A DNA stretch of 64,000 bases from Bacteroidales bacterium (GTDB lineage Bacteria > Bacteroidota > Bacteroidia > Bacteroidales > UBA932). Where the stretch lies: NCBI GenBank assembly GCA_016281015.1, contig JAEEHS010000013.1, forward strand, positions 62,001-126,000, given 5' to 3'. A program made the position numbers and the translations under genes. Below the pieces are notes generated by a model. That model made no database searches, was not told the origin of the DNA, and was given only the letters and a program-made list of their open reading frames with translations. Below, piece by piece: positions 47,714 to 57,291 of this stretch. How positions within the stretch are numbered: position 1 is the first letter of the stretch; the number at the start of each line of letters is the position of its first letter.

Positions 47714-50268
47714 TGCATTTCTTCCGCCGTCTGCTCGTCGCGGCACTGTCCCTGTGGGCAGTGGCGGTCTCTGCGCAGAACAAGGTGACCCTTGTCAGCG
47801 CCAAGTCCGCACAGCTGATCGAGCGGGACGGCGAAAGCTGGCGCAAGGTGGTGGGCCCCGCCCGCTTCCTCCACAACGACACCTACCTGCTCTGCGACAC
47901 GGCCCTCTGGAACGTCAACACGAACATCATCGACGCCATCGGCCACGTCCGCATCATCCAGGACCGTACCCAGCTGACGAGCCAGACCCTCCAATATGTC
48001 GTGGACGAGGACATGGCCAAGTTCCGCGGATCGCTGGTCCAGCTGGAAGACAAGGACAAGAACACCCTGAGGACCCGCTACCTGGACTACAACACCAAGG
48101 ATTCCGTCGCCATTTTCCAGAACGGGGCGGCGATGCGGGACAAGGACGGCCAGATCATCGAGAGCCAGTTCGGCACCTACGACTCCAAGGCCAGCCTCTT
48201 CGTCTTCAACGACCAGGTGAACATGTTCACCGACTCCATCTTCATCAAGACCTCCCGCCTGGAATACCGCTCGGACCTCAATACGGCCTATTTCGGCTAC
48301 CGGACCGACATGTGGGAGAGCGACAACATGCTCTCGGCGGACGACGGCTGGTACGACCGCGGACGGGAACTGTTCTTCTTCCGCAGGAGCGTCCATCTGA
48401 TGACCCCGGACCAGGAAGCCTGGTCCGACAGCCTCTGGTACCACCGCGTCCCCAATGACGTGGAGATGCGCGGCAAGGTGGAACTGATGGACACGACCCG
48501 CAATGTCTTCGCCCTGGCCGGACGCTTCGAATACACCGACTCCCTCAACAAAATCAAGATGACGCGGGAGCCGGCGGTGCTGTCCATCACCGAAGAAAAG
48601 AACCGGAGGGACACCCTCGTCCTTGGGGCGGATACGCTCATTTTCAGGAACATCCCGCGCTGTAGCGTGGATTCGATGTGGGTGGTGGATTCCGAAAAGC
48701 GTCTCAAGGATATCAGCGGCGACCCGGTCATGGAATACCGCCGGAAAGCCGCAGAAGAGGCCGCCAAGAAGGCGGAGGAGGCCCGGAAGAATGACCCGAA
48801 CCGGCCGCCGGAAGCTGTCCGGGGCAAGCCGAAGGCCAAGGGAGCGGCGGCGGAAACGCCACCCCCGGCCGAAGCGACGCCGCCCCCGCCGCCGGCAGAA
48901 ACCCCGCCCCCGGCTGACAGTCTCAGCGTGCCACCCTCCGACAGCCTGTCCATTCCACCGCCGGACAGTCTCAACGTGCCCCCCGCCGACAGCCTGACTC
49001 TGCCGCCGGTGGACACGACGGCTCTCACTCCGCCTGTGGATTCGACGGCGCTCACGCCGCCCCCGCCGCCGAAAGACAGCACCCAGATCGGCTTCGTCTG
49101 GGGCATCTCCCACGTCAAACTCTACCGGGACGACATGCAGATGGCCTGTGACTCGCTTCATTACACCGACCTCGATTCCCTGGTCAGGATGTACCGGGAC
49201 CCGATTTTCTATAATGAAGGGAACCGCCAGTACGCGGCGGACAGCATCTACGTCGTCATCCGGAACAAGCGGGCTGAAAGGGGCAACCTCCTGTCCAACG
49301 CCTTTATCACCATCCAGGAGGACAGTCTCAGTTTCGACCAGATCCGCGGGACCGAAATGATTGCCTATTTCGATTCCACGGCCGCCTTGAAGCGTTTTGA
49401 CGCCCTCGGCGGAGCCAGCGCCCTGTTCTTCCTGGTGGAGAACAATGCCCTGGCGACGGTCAACAAAGTGGAGTCCAAGATGCTCTACGCCACTTTCAAG
49501 GACTCTGAAATGGAAAAGATCTGGTACTTCGAGGAGCCGAAGAACGACGGCTATCCCGTGGTCCAGATGACCAAAGAAGACAAACTGCTGAAAGGCTTCC
49601 GCTGGAATCCGGAGCGGCGGCCCCGCAGCCGTTACGACATCACTTCCCTGGAGCCCCGCAAGAGCCAGCGTCTTTCCTATCTGGCCAGGCCCCATGCCGC
49701 CTTCGTGGAGACCAACCGCTATTTCCCCGGCTACATCAACGGCATCTACAAGGAAATCGCCCTCAGGGATTCCCTGGAGGTGGTCCGGCGCCGGGAAGCG
49801 GAGCTGAGGAAGAATGAATCCGTCCCGGAGCTTCCGCCCGCGGACAGCCTCTCCGGAAAGGCTGACTCGCTGACAGTCGACCGTCCCCCGGTGGATACGC
49901 TCACCACGGCTCCGCCGGCGGACTCACTCCAGCAGGCGACCCCCGCGGATACGACCCGGACGGAGCCGAAAGTCCTGACCCCCGAGGAGCAGAAGGCCCT
50001 CCAGAAACAGCAGAAAGCCGAGGAGCGTGCCCGCCGCAAAGCCGAAAGAGAGGCCGCGCGCGAAGCACGATGGGCCGAAGAAGACCGTATCTACGAAGCC
50101 AAACAGGCCGCCAAGGCCCAGCGGAAGCTCAACCGGGAGAGGGCGAAAAAGCTCAAGGCCCTCCGACGGCTGGAAAAGAAAGAGCAGAAAGAGCGTATCC
50201 TCTACGAAAAATACTTGGAAAAACAGCGGAAGAGAGCCCAGCGAAAGGCGCTGAAAGAGCAACAATGA
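47710..50268 (+). CDS. OstA/LptA-like outer membrane biogenesis protein with Pro-rich insert
   Basis: An 852-residue exported protein (signal peptide ending AVSAQ). Residues about 30-330 and 460-680 are repeated beta-strand units of the OstA/LptA 'jellyroll' type (CDTALWNVNTNIIDAIGHVR, SDNMLSADDGWYDRGRELFF, ACDSLHYTDLDSLVRMYRDP), the fold that conducts LPS. Between them, about 370-455, is a Pro-rich insert of PPADSL/PPSDSL units. The last 130 residues are strongly charged and Ala/Arg/Lys-rich, predicted coiled coil (EEQKALQKQQKAEERARRKA). Gene order after surA supports a role in LPS transport or assembly. The insert and basic tail are unusual relative to simple LptA. Confidence 0.8.
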   Translation: MMHFFRRLLVAALSLWAVAVSAQNKVTLVSAKSAQLIERDGESWRKVVGPARFLHNDTYLLCDTALWNVNTNIIDAIGHVRIIQDRTQLTSQTLQYVVDEDMAKFRGSLVQLEDKDKNTLRTRYLDYNTKDSVAIFQNGAAMRDKDGQIIESQFGTYDSKASLFVFNDQVNMFTDSIFIKTSRLEYRSDLNTAYFGYRTDMWESDNMLSADDGWYDRGRELFFFRRSVHLMTPDQEAWSDSLWYHRVPNDVEMRGKVELMDTTRNVFALAGRFEYTDSLNKIKMTREPAVLSITEEKNRRDTLVLGADTLIFRNIPRCSVDSMWVVDSEKRLKDISGDPVMEYRRKAAEEAAKKAEEARKNDPNRPPEAVRGKPKAKGAAAETPPPAEATPPPPPAETPPPADSLSVPPSDSLSIPPPDSLNVPPADSLTLPPVDTTALTPPVDSTALTPPPPPKDSTQIGFVWGISHVKLYRDDMQMACDSLHYTDLDSLVRMYRDPIFYNEGNRQYAADSIYVVIRNKRAERGNLLSNAFITIQEDSLSFDQIRGTEMIAYFDSTAALKRFDALGGASALFFLVENNALATVNKVESKMLYATFKDSEMEKIWYFEEPKNDGYPVVQMTKEDKLLKGFRWNPERRPRSRYDITSLEPRKSQRLSYLARPHAAFVETNRYFPGYINGIYKEIALRDSLEVVRRREAELRKNESVPELPPADSLSGKADSLTVDRPPVDTLTTAPPADSLQQATPADTTRTEPKVLTPEEQKALQKQQKAEERARRKAEREAAREARWAEEDRIYEAKQAAKAQRKLNRERAKKLKALRRLEKKEQKERILYEKYLEKQRKRAQRKALKEQQ

Positions 50269-50984
50269 ACGCGCTGAAGGCGGTGGGAGACCTGTTGGCG
50301 CCCCGGGAGTGTCTCGTGTGCGGACGCCGGCTCGGGGTGAAGGAAACGCACCTGTGTATCTGGTGCGCTGCCGACCTGCCCCTGACCCGCTACTGGACCC
50401 GGATCCATCATCCGATGGCCGACCGCTTCAACGAAGTCATCGAACGGCACCGCCTCCCCGCGGGGAAGGAGCCCTACGCCTATGCCGCCGCACTCCTGTT
50501 CTATCGCAGCGGCAATCCCTACCGCCGCATCCCCCAGGCCGTGAAATACCATTACAACCGCGCTGCCGGCCGTTATTTCGGCCGGATGCTGGGAGATTAC
50601 CTCTCCGGGGCCGCCCATTTCAAAGATGTGGACCTCGTCGTGCCGGTTCCCCTTCACTGGACCCGCCTCTTCGCGCGGGGATACAACCAGGCGGAGGTCC
50701 TTGCCCGGGCCATCGCCCAAAGGCTCGGCGTCCCTTGCCGGGACCTCCTGCGCCGGACGCGCCGCACCCGGACGCAGACCCGCCTCTCCGTCGAGGAAAA
50801 AGCCCGCAATGTCAGCGGCGCTTTCCGGCTCCGGCGCCGCACGTCCGCCCGCCACATCCTCCTGGTGGATGACACCTTTACGACCGGGGCGACCCTCTAC
50901 GGCTGTTTCGCCGCGCTGAGGGCCGCCCTGGGAGAAGAGGTGCGCCTGTCGGTCTGCACCCTGGCCTCCGTCACCGAACTATAG
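50265..50984 (+). CDS. ComF family phosphoribosyltransferase-like protein
   Basis: A 239-residue ComF protein; start 50265 (MNALKAVGDLLAPRECL) overlaps the ostA-like stop by four bases. An N-terminal zinc-finger-like CLVCGRRLGVKETHLCIWC motif is followed by a phosphoribosyltransferase fold with LVVPVPLHWTRLFARGYNQA near 130 and the PRPP motif ILLVDDTFTTGATLYG near 205. ComF proteins support DNA uptake in competent bacteria, and in others probably have a role in nucleotide recycling or replication restart. It ends by overlapping the convergent rhamnosidase gene by six bases. Confidence 0.9.
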   Translation: MNALKAVGDLLAPRECLVCGRRLGVKETHLCIWCAADLPLTRYWTRIHHPMADRFNEVIERHRLPAGKEPYAYAAALLFYRSGNPYRRIPQAVKYHYNRAAGRYFGRMLGDYLSGAAHFKDVDLVVPVPLHWTRLFARGYNQAEVLARAIAQRLGVPCRDLLRRTRRTRTQTRLSVEEKARNVSGAFRLRRRTSARHILLVDDTFTTGATLYGCFAALRAALGEEVRLSVCTLASVTEL

Positions 50985-53561
50985 GCGGATTTCGTAGGAG
51001 CCGCTCTCGTAGCTGCGGCTTTCCTCTTCGCCGGGGAGCGTCACGCTGGCCGTGGCTCCCTGGGGAATCTCAAACTTCCAGACCCAGGTGTCTCCTTCAT
51101 AGCTCCATTCGCTCCGGATCACCCCGGCAGCGGAAGCATACGAGGCCGAGAGGCTGCCCAGCCGCTTGTCCGGAACGGGCTTCATGATGATGTGCCTGAA
51201 TCCGGGCTCATCCGGATCGGCCGCGATGCCGGCAGCCGTCTCCCAGATCCACTGGCAGACGCAGCCATAGGCATAGTGGTTGAAACTGTTCATGCCTTTC
51301 GGGCCCATGCCATGCTCGATCATGTAACTGTTCCAGCGTTCCCAGATGGTCGTAGCGCCGTTGTCGATGGAATAGATCCAGCTCGGATTCTTCCGCTGGA
51401 ACAGGAGGTTCCAGGCCAGGTCGGCCATGCCGCTTTCCGTCAGGGTCTGCATCAGGATGGAGGTTCCGAGGAAGCCGGTCTGGAGGCAGCCGTCATGAGC
51501 TGCGAAATTCTCCCGGAGCCGGGCAACCATCGCATCCCGGGCCGCCCCTTCCACCAGACCGAGCTTCAGCGCGAAGAGGGCCGGCGTCTGCATCGTATTG
51601 AGAATCTCCGTCTTGAAAAGGCCCTCCGGAGTCAGGAATGTCGATTTCAGGTACGCGACGGCTTCTTCATGCATCGTGTCATAGCGTTCGGCATCCCGTC
51701 CGGTCGCCTCAGCCATATCTTCCATGAGTTCCGCATCCAGGGCCCAGTAGCAGGCGCCCAGGAAATCCCAGTATTGAATCGTCTCGGGCTTGGGCTGCCA
51801 TTTGCCGTTGGCATCTTTGTAATGGGCCCCGTGACCGGCGCTTTCCATGGGCTCATAACTGAGCCAGTCGGCATACTGGTTGTTGCCGCATTCGTCCTTT
51901 ATGGCGGAATAAGCGAAGCGGGTCTCGTTGACATGGGCCAGGTAACGGTCCATCGCCTCCCAGTTCTCGTCGATGATCCGGGTATCGGCGAACTGCTTCC
52001 ATACGGTCCAGGGGACGATGATGCCGGCATCCGCCCAGCCGAGCCGCATCATGCTGCCGCCGTACTGGGCCGACGGTGCCACGCCCGGGAAAGCCCCGGT
52101 CGGCGACTGGGAGTCGCGCACGTCCCGCATCCATTTGTGGAAGAAAGCATCCGTGTTGGCAAAGAAGGTTCCCGTCTCCGTAAATACCTGGGTATCCGCC
52201 ATCCAGCCCAGGCGCTCGTTGCGCTGCGGGCAGTCGGTCGGGACGGAGAGGTAGTTGGACATCTGGCCCCAGTACGTGTTGGAAACGAGCTTGTTGATGT
52301 CTTCATGGCCGGTGACAATCGTCCCGGTTTCCAGCTCTTTCGCGATGGAGGTAACGGGAATGGACGCGAGCTTTTTGATCGTCACCGTCCCGGTCGCCGT
52401 GATGGAGGCGTAGCGATAGCCGAAGAAGGTGCAGCGGGGCGTAAAGGTCTCGAAGCCCTTTCCGGCGAACGTGTAGCCCAGGTAGAAACCATCATCCGGC
52501 GTCCGGAGGTTCAGCCGGTGGACGCTGCCCTCGGGCCCGTCCATGCCCCGGCTCCTGGCGCCGCAGCCGTCATTGAGGAGTTCCCCGCCGCGCAGTTCGA
52601 GCCGCACGCCGGCATCCGCTTTAAACGTAAATGACGGCACGGCGGAGGCATTCTGGCCGAAGTCCACGACGAGGGTCTCTCCTTCGTGGAGGGTCATCGG
52701 TGCTCCCGGAGCGAACTCCCGGAGAATGACCACCTTGCCGAACTGCTCGTCGCTTTCCTCTTCCACCCCCTGCCAGACGTAGGCCTTGACGGGTTTCAGG
52801 GCCAGGTCCTCGCGAAGATAGACCTCGGCGCCGTCGGAGGGGAAGATCGCTCCGGGGAATTCGGCATTGACCTCGGGAACAGAGAGTTTCTCCGGGGTGT
52901 CGTAGCCCTCCGGGATCCGGGCGTCGTACTCTTCGCCGTCAAAGATGCCGGCGTGCAGGACGGGCCCCGCAATGCCGGCCTTCCAACGAAGGGTGTCGGT
53001 ACCGAAATAATCCTTCGACCCATCCGCATAACTGAGTTCCAGCACCGAACGGAAGGCGCATTTGCGGCCGACCATGCCTTTGTGGCCGGAAGGCGTGACG
53101 ATCTTGTCGCCCCACCAGCCCGGCGTCAGCTGGGCGGACAGTTGGTTGACGGCCCCCTTTCCTGTCTTGAACACCTCCGTCACGTCATAGGTGAAGGACA
53201 GTTTGGTCTTGGCATAGTGCGTAAAACCAGGTTTCAGGATCTCTTCGCCGATCCGCTGTCCATTGACATAAAGCTCAAAGACCCCGAGGCCCGTCGCCAT
53301 CCATTTGGCCGACTCGACCGGCTTCGCATTCCGGGGTTCGGCGATGAACCAGGACGCGCCGTCCGCCGCCCGCCAGTCCCGGCCTCCATGGACTTCCTTC
53401 TCCACGACAGGTGCGTCCACCGCGGAAATCCACTCGGAAACTTCCCATGCCGAAGCGTCCAGGGCATCCGTACGCACCCCCGCCGCCTTTTCTTTGTTCC
53501 CGCAGCCCGCGGAGAGCACCACCAGGGCCAGGGCGATCCCAATCAGTTTACAGAATTTCAT
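50979..53561 (-). CDS. Alpha-L-rhamnosidase (GH78) lipoprotein
   Basis: An 860-residue secreted glycosidase that removes terminal alpha-L-rhamnose. Start at 53561 (MKFCKLIGIALALVVLSAGC) or 53567; lipobox LSAGC. N-terminal carbohydrate-binding beta domains (about 30-330, with the GVFELYVNGQRIGEEILKPG jellyroll typical of GH78) precede the (alpha/alpha)6 barrel, in which TDCPQRNERLGWMADTQVF near 470 carries the family's general-acid region and GATTIWERW near 735 another conserved block. A C-terminal beta-sandwich ends the protein. It stands alone with no SusC/SusD nearby, so it may act on plant glycosides or its own surface glycans. Confidence 0.9.
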   Translation of the reverse strand: MKFCKLIGIALALVVLSAGCGNKEKAAGVRTDALDASAWEVSEWISAVDAPVVEKEVHGGRDWRAADGASWFIAEPRNAKPVESAKWMATGLGVFELYVNGQRIGEEILKPGFTHYAKTKLSFTYDVTEVFKTGKGAVNQLSAQLTPGWWGDKIVTPSGHKGMVGRKCAFRSVLELSYADGSKDYFGTDTLRWKAGIAGPVLHAGIFDGEEYDARIPEGYDTPEKLSVPEVNAEFPGAIFPSDGAEVYLREDLALKPVKAYVWQGVEEESDEQFGKVVILREFAPGAPMTLHEGETLVVDFGQNASAVPSFTFKADAGVRLELRGGELLNDGCGARSRGMDGPEGSVHRLNLRTPDDGFYLGYTFAGKGFETFTPRCTFFGYRYASITATGTVTIKKLASIPVTSIAKELETGTIVTGHEDINKLVSNTYWGQMSNYLSVPTDCPQRNERLGWMADTQVFTETGTFFANTDAFFHKWMRDVRDSQSPTGAFPGVAPSAQYGGSMMRLGWADAGIIVPWTVWKQFADTRIIDENWEAMDRYLAHVNETRFAYSAIKDECGNNQYADWLSYEPMESAGHGAHYKDANGKWQPKPETIQYWDFLGACYWALDAELMEDMAEATGRDAERYDTMHEEAVAYLKSTFLTPEGLFKTEILNTMQTPALFALKLGLVEGAARDAMVARLRENFAAHDGCLQTGFLGTSILMQTLTESGMADLAWNLLFQRKNPSWIYSIDNGATTIWERWNSYMIEHGMGPKGMNSFNHYAYGCVCQWIWETAAGIAADPDEPGFRHIIMKPVPDKRLGSLSASYASAAGVIRSEWSYEGDTWVWKFEIPQGATASVTLPGEEESRSYESGSYEIRL

Positions 53562-53579
53562 GTCCATCAATCTTTTTTG

Positions 53580-53587
53580 TAAAGATA
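53580..53587 (-). promoter_or_regulatory. Probable -7 element for the rhamnosidase gene
   Basis: TATCTTTA on the minus strand differs from TAnnTTTG at the last base and lies 18 bases before the ATG at 53561. Confidence 0.35.
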
Positions 53588-53613
53588 GCATTATTTTTCG
53601 GATCTCATATCCT

Positions 53614-55515
53614 TTACTCCGCCCCGCGCAGGGCGCGCATGGCATTGAGCACGGCGAGGACGGTGACGCCGACGTCGGCAAAGACGGCCATCCAGAGGGT
53701 GGCGACGCCGAAGGCGGCGAGAAGGAGGACAAGGAGCTTGACCCCGATCGCGAACCACATGTTCTCGCGGGCGATGCGGAGGGTCCGGCGGGCGATGCGC
53801 ACGGCGAGGGCCACCTTGGAAGGCTGGTCGTCCATCAGGACGATGTCGGCGGCCTCGATGGCGGCGTCGGAGCCGAGGGCGCCCATCGCGATGCCGATGT
53901 CGGCGCGGGTCAGCACCGGTGCATCGTTGATGCCGTCCCCGACAAAGGCGAGGGTGCCTTCGGGGAGGAGGGCTTCGACTTCATGGACCTTGTCTTCGGG
54001 CAACAGACCGCCGTGGAAGGCATCGACGCCCGTCTGCTTCGCGACCGCCGCGGCGATGGACGCCTGGTCGCCGGTGAGCATGACGGTCTTCCTGACACCC
54101 AGCGTCTTCAGCGCGCTGACAGCTTCGGCGGCGTCCGCCTTGACCCGGTCGGAAATCACGACATGACCCTGATAGACCCCGTCGAGGGAAAGATGAATAA
54201 TCGTTCCCTCGTGGTGGCAGGGACGGGAGGCGGCGCCTTCCGCCTCCATCAGCGCGGCATTGCCGACGGCGACCCGGTGGCCGTTGACCTCGGCGATAAC
54301 GCCCTTTCCGGCCCATTCCTGCACATGCTCTACACGGCAGTCGTCCTGCTCCTCGGGATACGCCTGGCGGAGCGCCGCGGCGATCGGGTGGGTCGAGAAA
54401 CGCTCGACATGGGCCGCCAGATGGAGCAGCTCCCGCTCCGGCAAGGTTTCCGGATGGACCGCCGTCACCTCGAAGACGCCTTCCGTCAGGGTACCGGTCT
54501 TGTCAAAGACCACGGTCCTCACCGAAGAGAGGCTGTCCATGAAAGAAGCCCCCTTGAAGAGGATGCCCCTCCGCGAAGCACCGCCGATGCCGCCGAAGAA
54601 GGTCAGCGGAACGGAAATCACCAGGGCGCAGGGGCAGGAGACGACGAGGAACATCAGGGCCCGGTAGATCCAGACCGCCCAGGCACCCGTTATCAGCGAA
54701 GGCACGAGGGCCAGGACCAGGGCCAGGCCGACGACGATGGGGGTATAGATGCGGGCGAAACGGGTGATGAAGTGCTCGCTCCGGGACTTGTTCCCGGCCG
54801 CATGCTCCACCAGCTCCAGGATACGGGAAGCGGTGGACTCGCTCTCGGAGCGCATCACGCGGACCGTCAACACGCCGCTGAGATTGAGACAGCCGGAGAG
54901 AATCTCCTCGCCAGGGGCGACGCTCCGGGGAACGCTTTCCCCCGTCAGGGCGACCGTGTCCAGGGAGGATGTCCCTTCCTCTACGATTCCATCCAGCGGC
55001 ACGCGCTCGCCGGGGGCGATGACGATGGATTCGCCAATCGCCACTTCATCGGGATCCACCCGCACGAGTTCTCCGCCCCGGCGGACCGACGCGCTGTCCG
55101 GACGGATTTCCATCAGGTGGGAAATCGAACGGCGGGAACGCCCCTCGGCAATCCCCTCGAAGAGTTCTCCGACCTGGAAGAAAAGCATCACGAAGACGGC
55201 CTCCGGAAACTGCGTGGCCGCATCCGGCAGGAAGCCGATGACCAGTGCCCCGAGGGTCGCGACGCTCATCAGGAAATTCTCATCCAGGGCTTCGCCATGG
55301 ACAAGGGCCTCCCCCGCTTCTTTCAAGGTCTCCCAACCGACGATCAGGTAGGGGACCAGATACAGCAGAAGGTATTGCCACGTGGCCCAGGCGGTATGCT
55401 TTTCGATGAGGACGGCGGCGATGAGAAAAACGGTGGCCGCCGCTATTTTCACCAAGGGTTCACGGAGGGACTCTTCCTCCTCGTGATGGTGGTGATGTTC
55501 GTGTTCGTGTGCCAT
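53614..55515 (-). CDS. Heavy-metal P1B-type ATPase (Zn/Cd/Co type)
   Basis: A 633-residue metal exporter, ATG at 55515 (the track uses a GTG two codons earlier). The N-terminus is MAHEHEHHHHHEEEE, a His/Glu metal-binding tail, and no CxxC heavy-metal-associated domain is present. Membrane helices flank the TGES-type actuator (ALTGESVP), the ion-binding SCPCALVIS motif, the phosphorylated DKTGTLTEGVF, the nucleotide-binding HPIAAALRQ and GDGINDAPVL. The CPC motif plus His-rich tail fits ZntA-like transport of Zn, Cd or Co out of the cytoplasm. It is monocistronic with its own promoter. Confidence 0.9.
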   Translation of the reverse strand: MAHEHEHHHHHEEEESLREPLVKIAAATVFLIAAVLIEKHTAWATWQYLLLYLVPYLIVGWETLKEAGEALVHGEALDENFLMSVATLGALVIGFLPDAATQFPEAVFVMLFFQVGELFEGIAEGRSRRSISHLMEIRPDSASVRRGGELVRVDPDEVAIGESIVIAPGERVPLDGIVEEGTSSLDTVALTGESVPRSVAPGEEILSGCLNLSGVLTVRVMRSESESTASRILELVEHAAGNKSRSEHFITRFARIYTPIVVGLALVLALVPSLITGAWAVWIYRALMFLVVSCPCALVISVPLTFFGGIGGASRRGILFKGASFMDSLSSVRTVVFDKTGTLTEGVFEVTAVHPETLPERELLHLAAHVERFSTHPIAAALRQAYPEEQDDCRVEHVQEWAGKGVIAEVNGHRVAVGNAALMEAEGAASRPCHHEGTIIHLSLDGVYQGHVVISDRVKADAAEAVSALKTLGVRKTVMLTGDQASIAAAVAKQTGVDAFHGGLLPEDKVHEVEALLPEGTLAFVGDGINDAPVLTRADIGIAMGALGSDAAIEAADIVLMDDQPSKVALAVRIARRTLRIARENMWFAIGVKLLVLLLAAFGVATLWMAVFADVGVTVLAVLNAMRALRGAE

Positions 55516-55536
55516 AGTCACTCAGTTTAACTGTGG

Positions 55537-55544
55537 CAAAGATA
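55537..55544 (-). promoter_or_regulatory. -7 element for the metal ATPase gene
   Basis: TATCTTTG on the minus strand, 21 bases before the ATG at 55515. It is followed upstream by the end of ispF, so this ATPase is transcribed separately. The inverted repeat GCACGGGAGACCGTG-like sequence just upstream could be an operator. Confidence 0.5.
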
Positions 55545-55573
55545 CACGGTCTCCCGTGCAACCGGGTTGCAAA

Positions 55574-56053
55574 TTACTTTTTCAGGATCGCAGAGGCCCA
55601 GACTTCGCAGCCTTCTCCCCGGCCGACGAAGCCGAGGCGTTCGGTCGTCGTCGCCTTGACGGACACGGCATCGATCCCGACCCCGAGAATCGGGGCGAGG
55701 GTCTCACGCATGGCCGCGATATGCGGGGCGAGCTTCGGACGCTGGAGGGCGATGGTGATGTCCACGTTACCGACCTCCCAGCCTTCCGCATGGACCCGTT
55801 CCACGACCTTTCTCAGCAGAATCTTGCTGTCCACCCCTTTCCACTCGTCCGAGGTGTCGGGGAAGAGGTGGCCGATGTCGCCGAGCGCGAGGGCGCCGAG
55901 AAGGGCGTCGCACAGCGCATGGATGGCCACATCCCCGTCCGAATGGGCCACAAAGCCGTTTTCCGAGGGAATCCGGACGCCGCCGAGCCACATGGGAAGT
56001 CCCGCCGCCAGGGCATGGACATCATAGCCGTTACCAATTCTTATATCCATCAT
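55574..56053 (-). CDS. ispF: 2-C-methyl-D-erythritol 2,4-cyclodiphosphate synthase
   Basis: A 159-residue enzyme of the non-mevalonate isoprenoid pathway that cyclises CDP-methylerythritol 2-phosphate with release of CMP. GYDVHAL near 9 gives the Asp and His metal ligands, and HSDGDVAIHALCDALLGA near 38 the conserved His and substrate loop; GRGEGCEVWA near the C-terminus is typical. Length is standard for IspF. The start ATG (56053, or 56050) overlaps the trmB stop. It is the last gene of the nine-gene housekeeping operon, which also contains a prenyl diphosphate synthase. Confidence 0.95.
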   Translation of the reverse strand: MMDIRIGNGYDVHALAAGLPMWLGGVRIPSENGFVAHSDGDVAIHALCDALLGALALGDIGHLFPDTSDEWKGVDSKILLRKVVERVHAEGWEVGNVDITIALQRPKLAPHIAAMRETLAPILGVGIDAVSVKATTTERLGFVGRGEGCEVWASAILKK

Positions 56054-56862
56054 TTTGTACTTTTAACAGGGGAATGGGAGAAGGTCCTGCGGGGGCCTTC
56101 CGCCGCCCTCCAGTAATCGTTGTCGAAGTCGGAGGGATGGACGAAAGGTCCGTCATGTCCGTCCAGGGTGAAGGCCATATAGGTAATCGGCAGGCCCAAT
56201 TTCAGGAACATCGACTCATAGAACGTCTGCACCCCCGTCACTTCCTCCCAATCCACGCCGTTACTGGTTCCGGAACCGTAAATGTCTGTGGAGGAAGCGA
56301 GTAACGGGAGGTTGTTGGCGCGGACGACCGAGAGGGTGTATTCATGGAGGAAACGGCTGTCCGTTTTCAGATGGACCCGCCCGCCGGGGGATAGGAAACG
56401 GCGGTAGCGTTCCAGGAAAAGCGGCGACGTGAGCCGCGCATTCTCGCTTTTGAGCTGCGGGTCCGAGAAGGTCAGCCAGATCTGCGACACCTCCCCTTCC
56501 CCGAAGAAAGCCCCGATAAACTCAATCCGGGTCCGGAGAAACGCCACATTCCCAAGCCCCCTTTCCGTGGCATATTTCGCTCCCTTCCAGAGCCTTGCCC
56601 CCTTGATGTCCACCCCGATGAAATTCATCTCCGGATGCCGTTCGGCCAGCTCAATCGTATAATCCCCCTTGCCGCAGCCGAGCTCCAGGACAATGGGGCC
56701 GGGACTCGCGAACATCTGCTCCTGCCAATGTCCCTTGACAGGGTGGTCCTTCAGGACAAGCTCCCGCGAACCATCCTTCACCAGCACCGATGCGGCAGAG
56801 GGCTGTAGCAGGCAGCGAAACGTCTCATTCTCAGCGAATTTCCTCAGTTTTCCGTGTCCCAT
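56050..56862 (-). CDS. trmB: tRNA (guanine-N7-)-methyltransferase
   Basis: A 270-residue SAM-dependent enzyme that makes m7G46 in tRNA. Start 56862 (MGHGKLRKFAENETF). VLELGCGKGDYTIELAERHP near 62 is the SAM motif, NFIGVDIKGARLWKGAKYA the acidic loop, and IWLTFSDPQLKSENARLTSP near 133 corresponds to the family's FPDPWPKxRHxKRR block, here with a changed SDPQLKSENAR version. GGRVHLKTDSRFLHEYTL follows. The C-terminal 60 residues exceed the usual E. coli length. It overlaps the gldH-like gene by 19 bases. Confidence 0.9.
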   Translation of the reverse strand: MGHGKLRKFAENETFRCLLQPSAASVLVKDGSRELVLKDHPVKGHWQEQMFASPGPIVLELGCGKGDYTIELAERHPEMNFIGVDIKGARLWKGAKYATERGLGNVAFLRTRIEFIGAFFGEGEVSQIWLTFSDPQLKSENARLTSPLFLERYRRFLSPGGRVHLKTDSRFLHEYTLSVVRANNLPLLASSTDIYGSGTSNGVDWEEVTGVQTFYESMFLKLGLPITYMAFTLDGHDGPFVHPSDFDNDYWRAAEGPRRTFSHSPVKSTK

Positions 56863-57290
56863 ATTGTTTTTCTTCTCGTCACCAGCAGTCCCATGCCCCG
56901 CATCCCGGAGAGCGCGACGGAATCCGGGATGGACAGGGTCAGCGTCCATGTTCCGGCCTCATAGGGGCGCACATCCTCCCGGTAGGGCGCATACACCTGC
57001 AGCGAACCCTCCGCCCGCTTTCCCCGGAGCGGCAGATACACCGTCTCGCTGTACAGGCGGTCAGACGGGGCGCGCCAGTGAAGGTCCATCGGCAGGCTCT
57101 GCCGCCCGTCCGTTTCCCCGTCCACGCGGGTGTAAAGCGCGAAATCGTAGGCGGCCGTCGTATCTCCCATCTCCACCGTGAACACATAGGGACCGCTTCC
57201 CTTGATAAAGCAGTCCCGCTCCAGCGGTTCCCGGCAGGAGACGGCGGCGGCAAGCAGGATCAGCCATCCTATGAAACGCGGCTGCGGCAT
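56844..57290 (-). CDS. GldH-like gliding motility lipoprotein
   Basis: A 148-residue lipoprotein, start 57290 (MPQPRFIGWLILLAAAVSC). The mature part is a small beta-rich domain (YDFALYTRVDGETDG, SETVYLPLRG, GTWTLTLSIPDSVALSGMRG) consistent with GldH, which in gliding Bacteroidota is part of the motility and type IX secretion machinery. Similarity by eye is weak, but the position directly after ricT and holB is where gldH is found in this phylum. One base separates it from ricT. The organism need not glide; gldH is common in non-gliding Bacteroidales. Confidence 0.7.
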   Translation of the reverse strand: MPQPRFIGWLILLAAAVSCREPLERDCFIKGSGPYVFTVEMGDTTAAYDFALYTRVDGETDGRQSLPMDLHWRAPSDRLYSETVYLPLRGKRAEGSLQVYAPYREDVRPYEAGTWTLTLSIPDSVALSGMRGMGLLVTRRKTIWDTEN

Positions 57291-57291
57291 C

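Noticed and set aside
46262-47746. Minus-strand ORF of 494 residues opposite surA
   Set aside because: Shadow of surA, which has a signal peptide and two parvulin domains.
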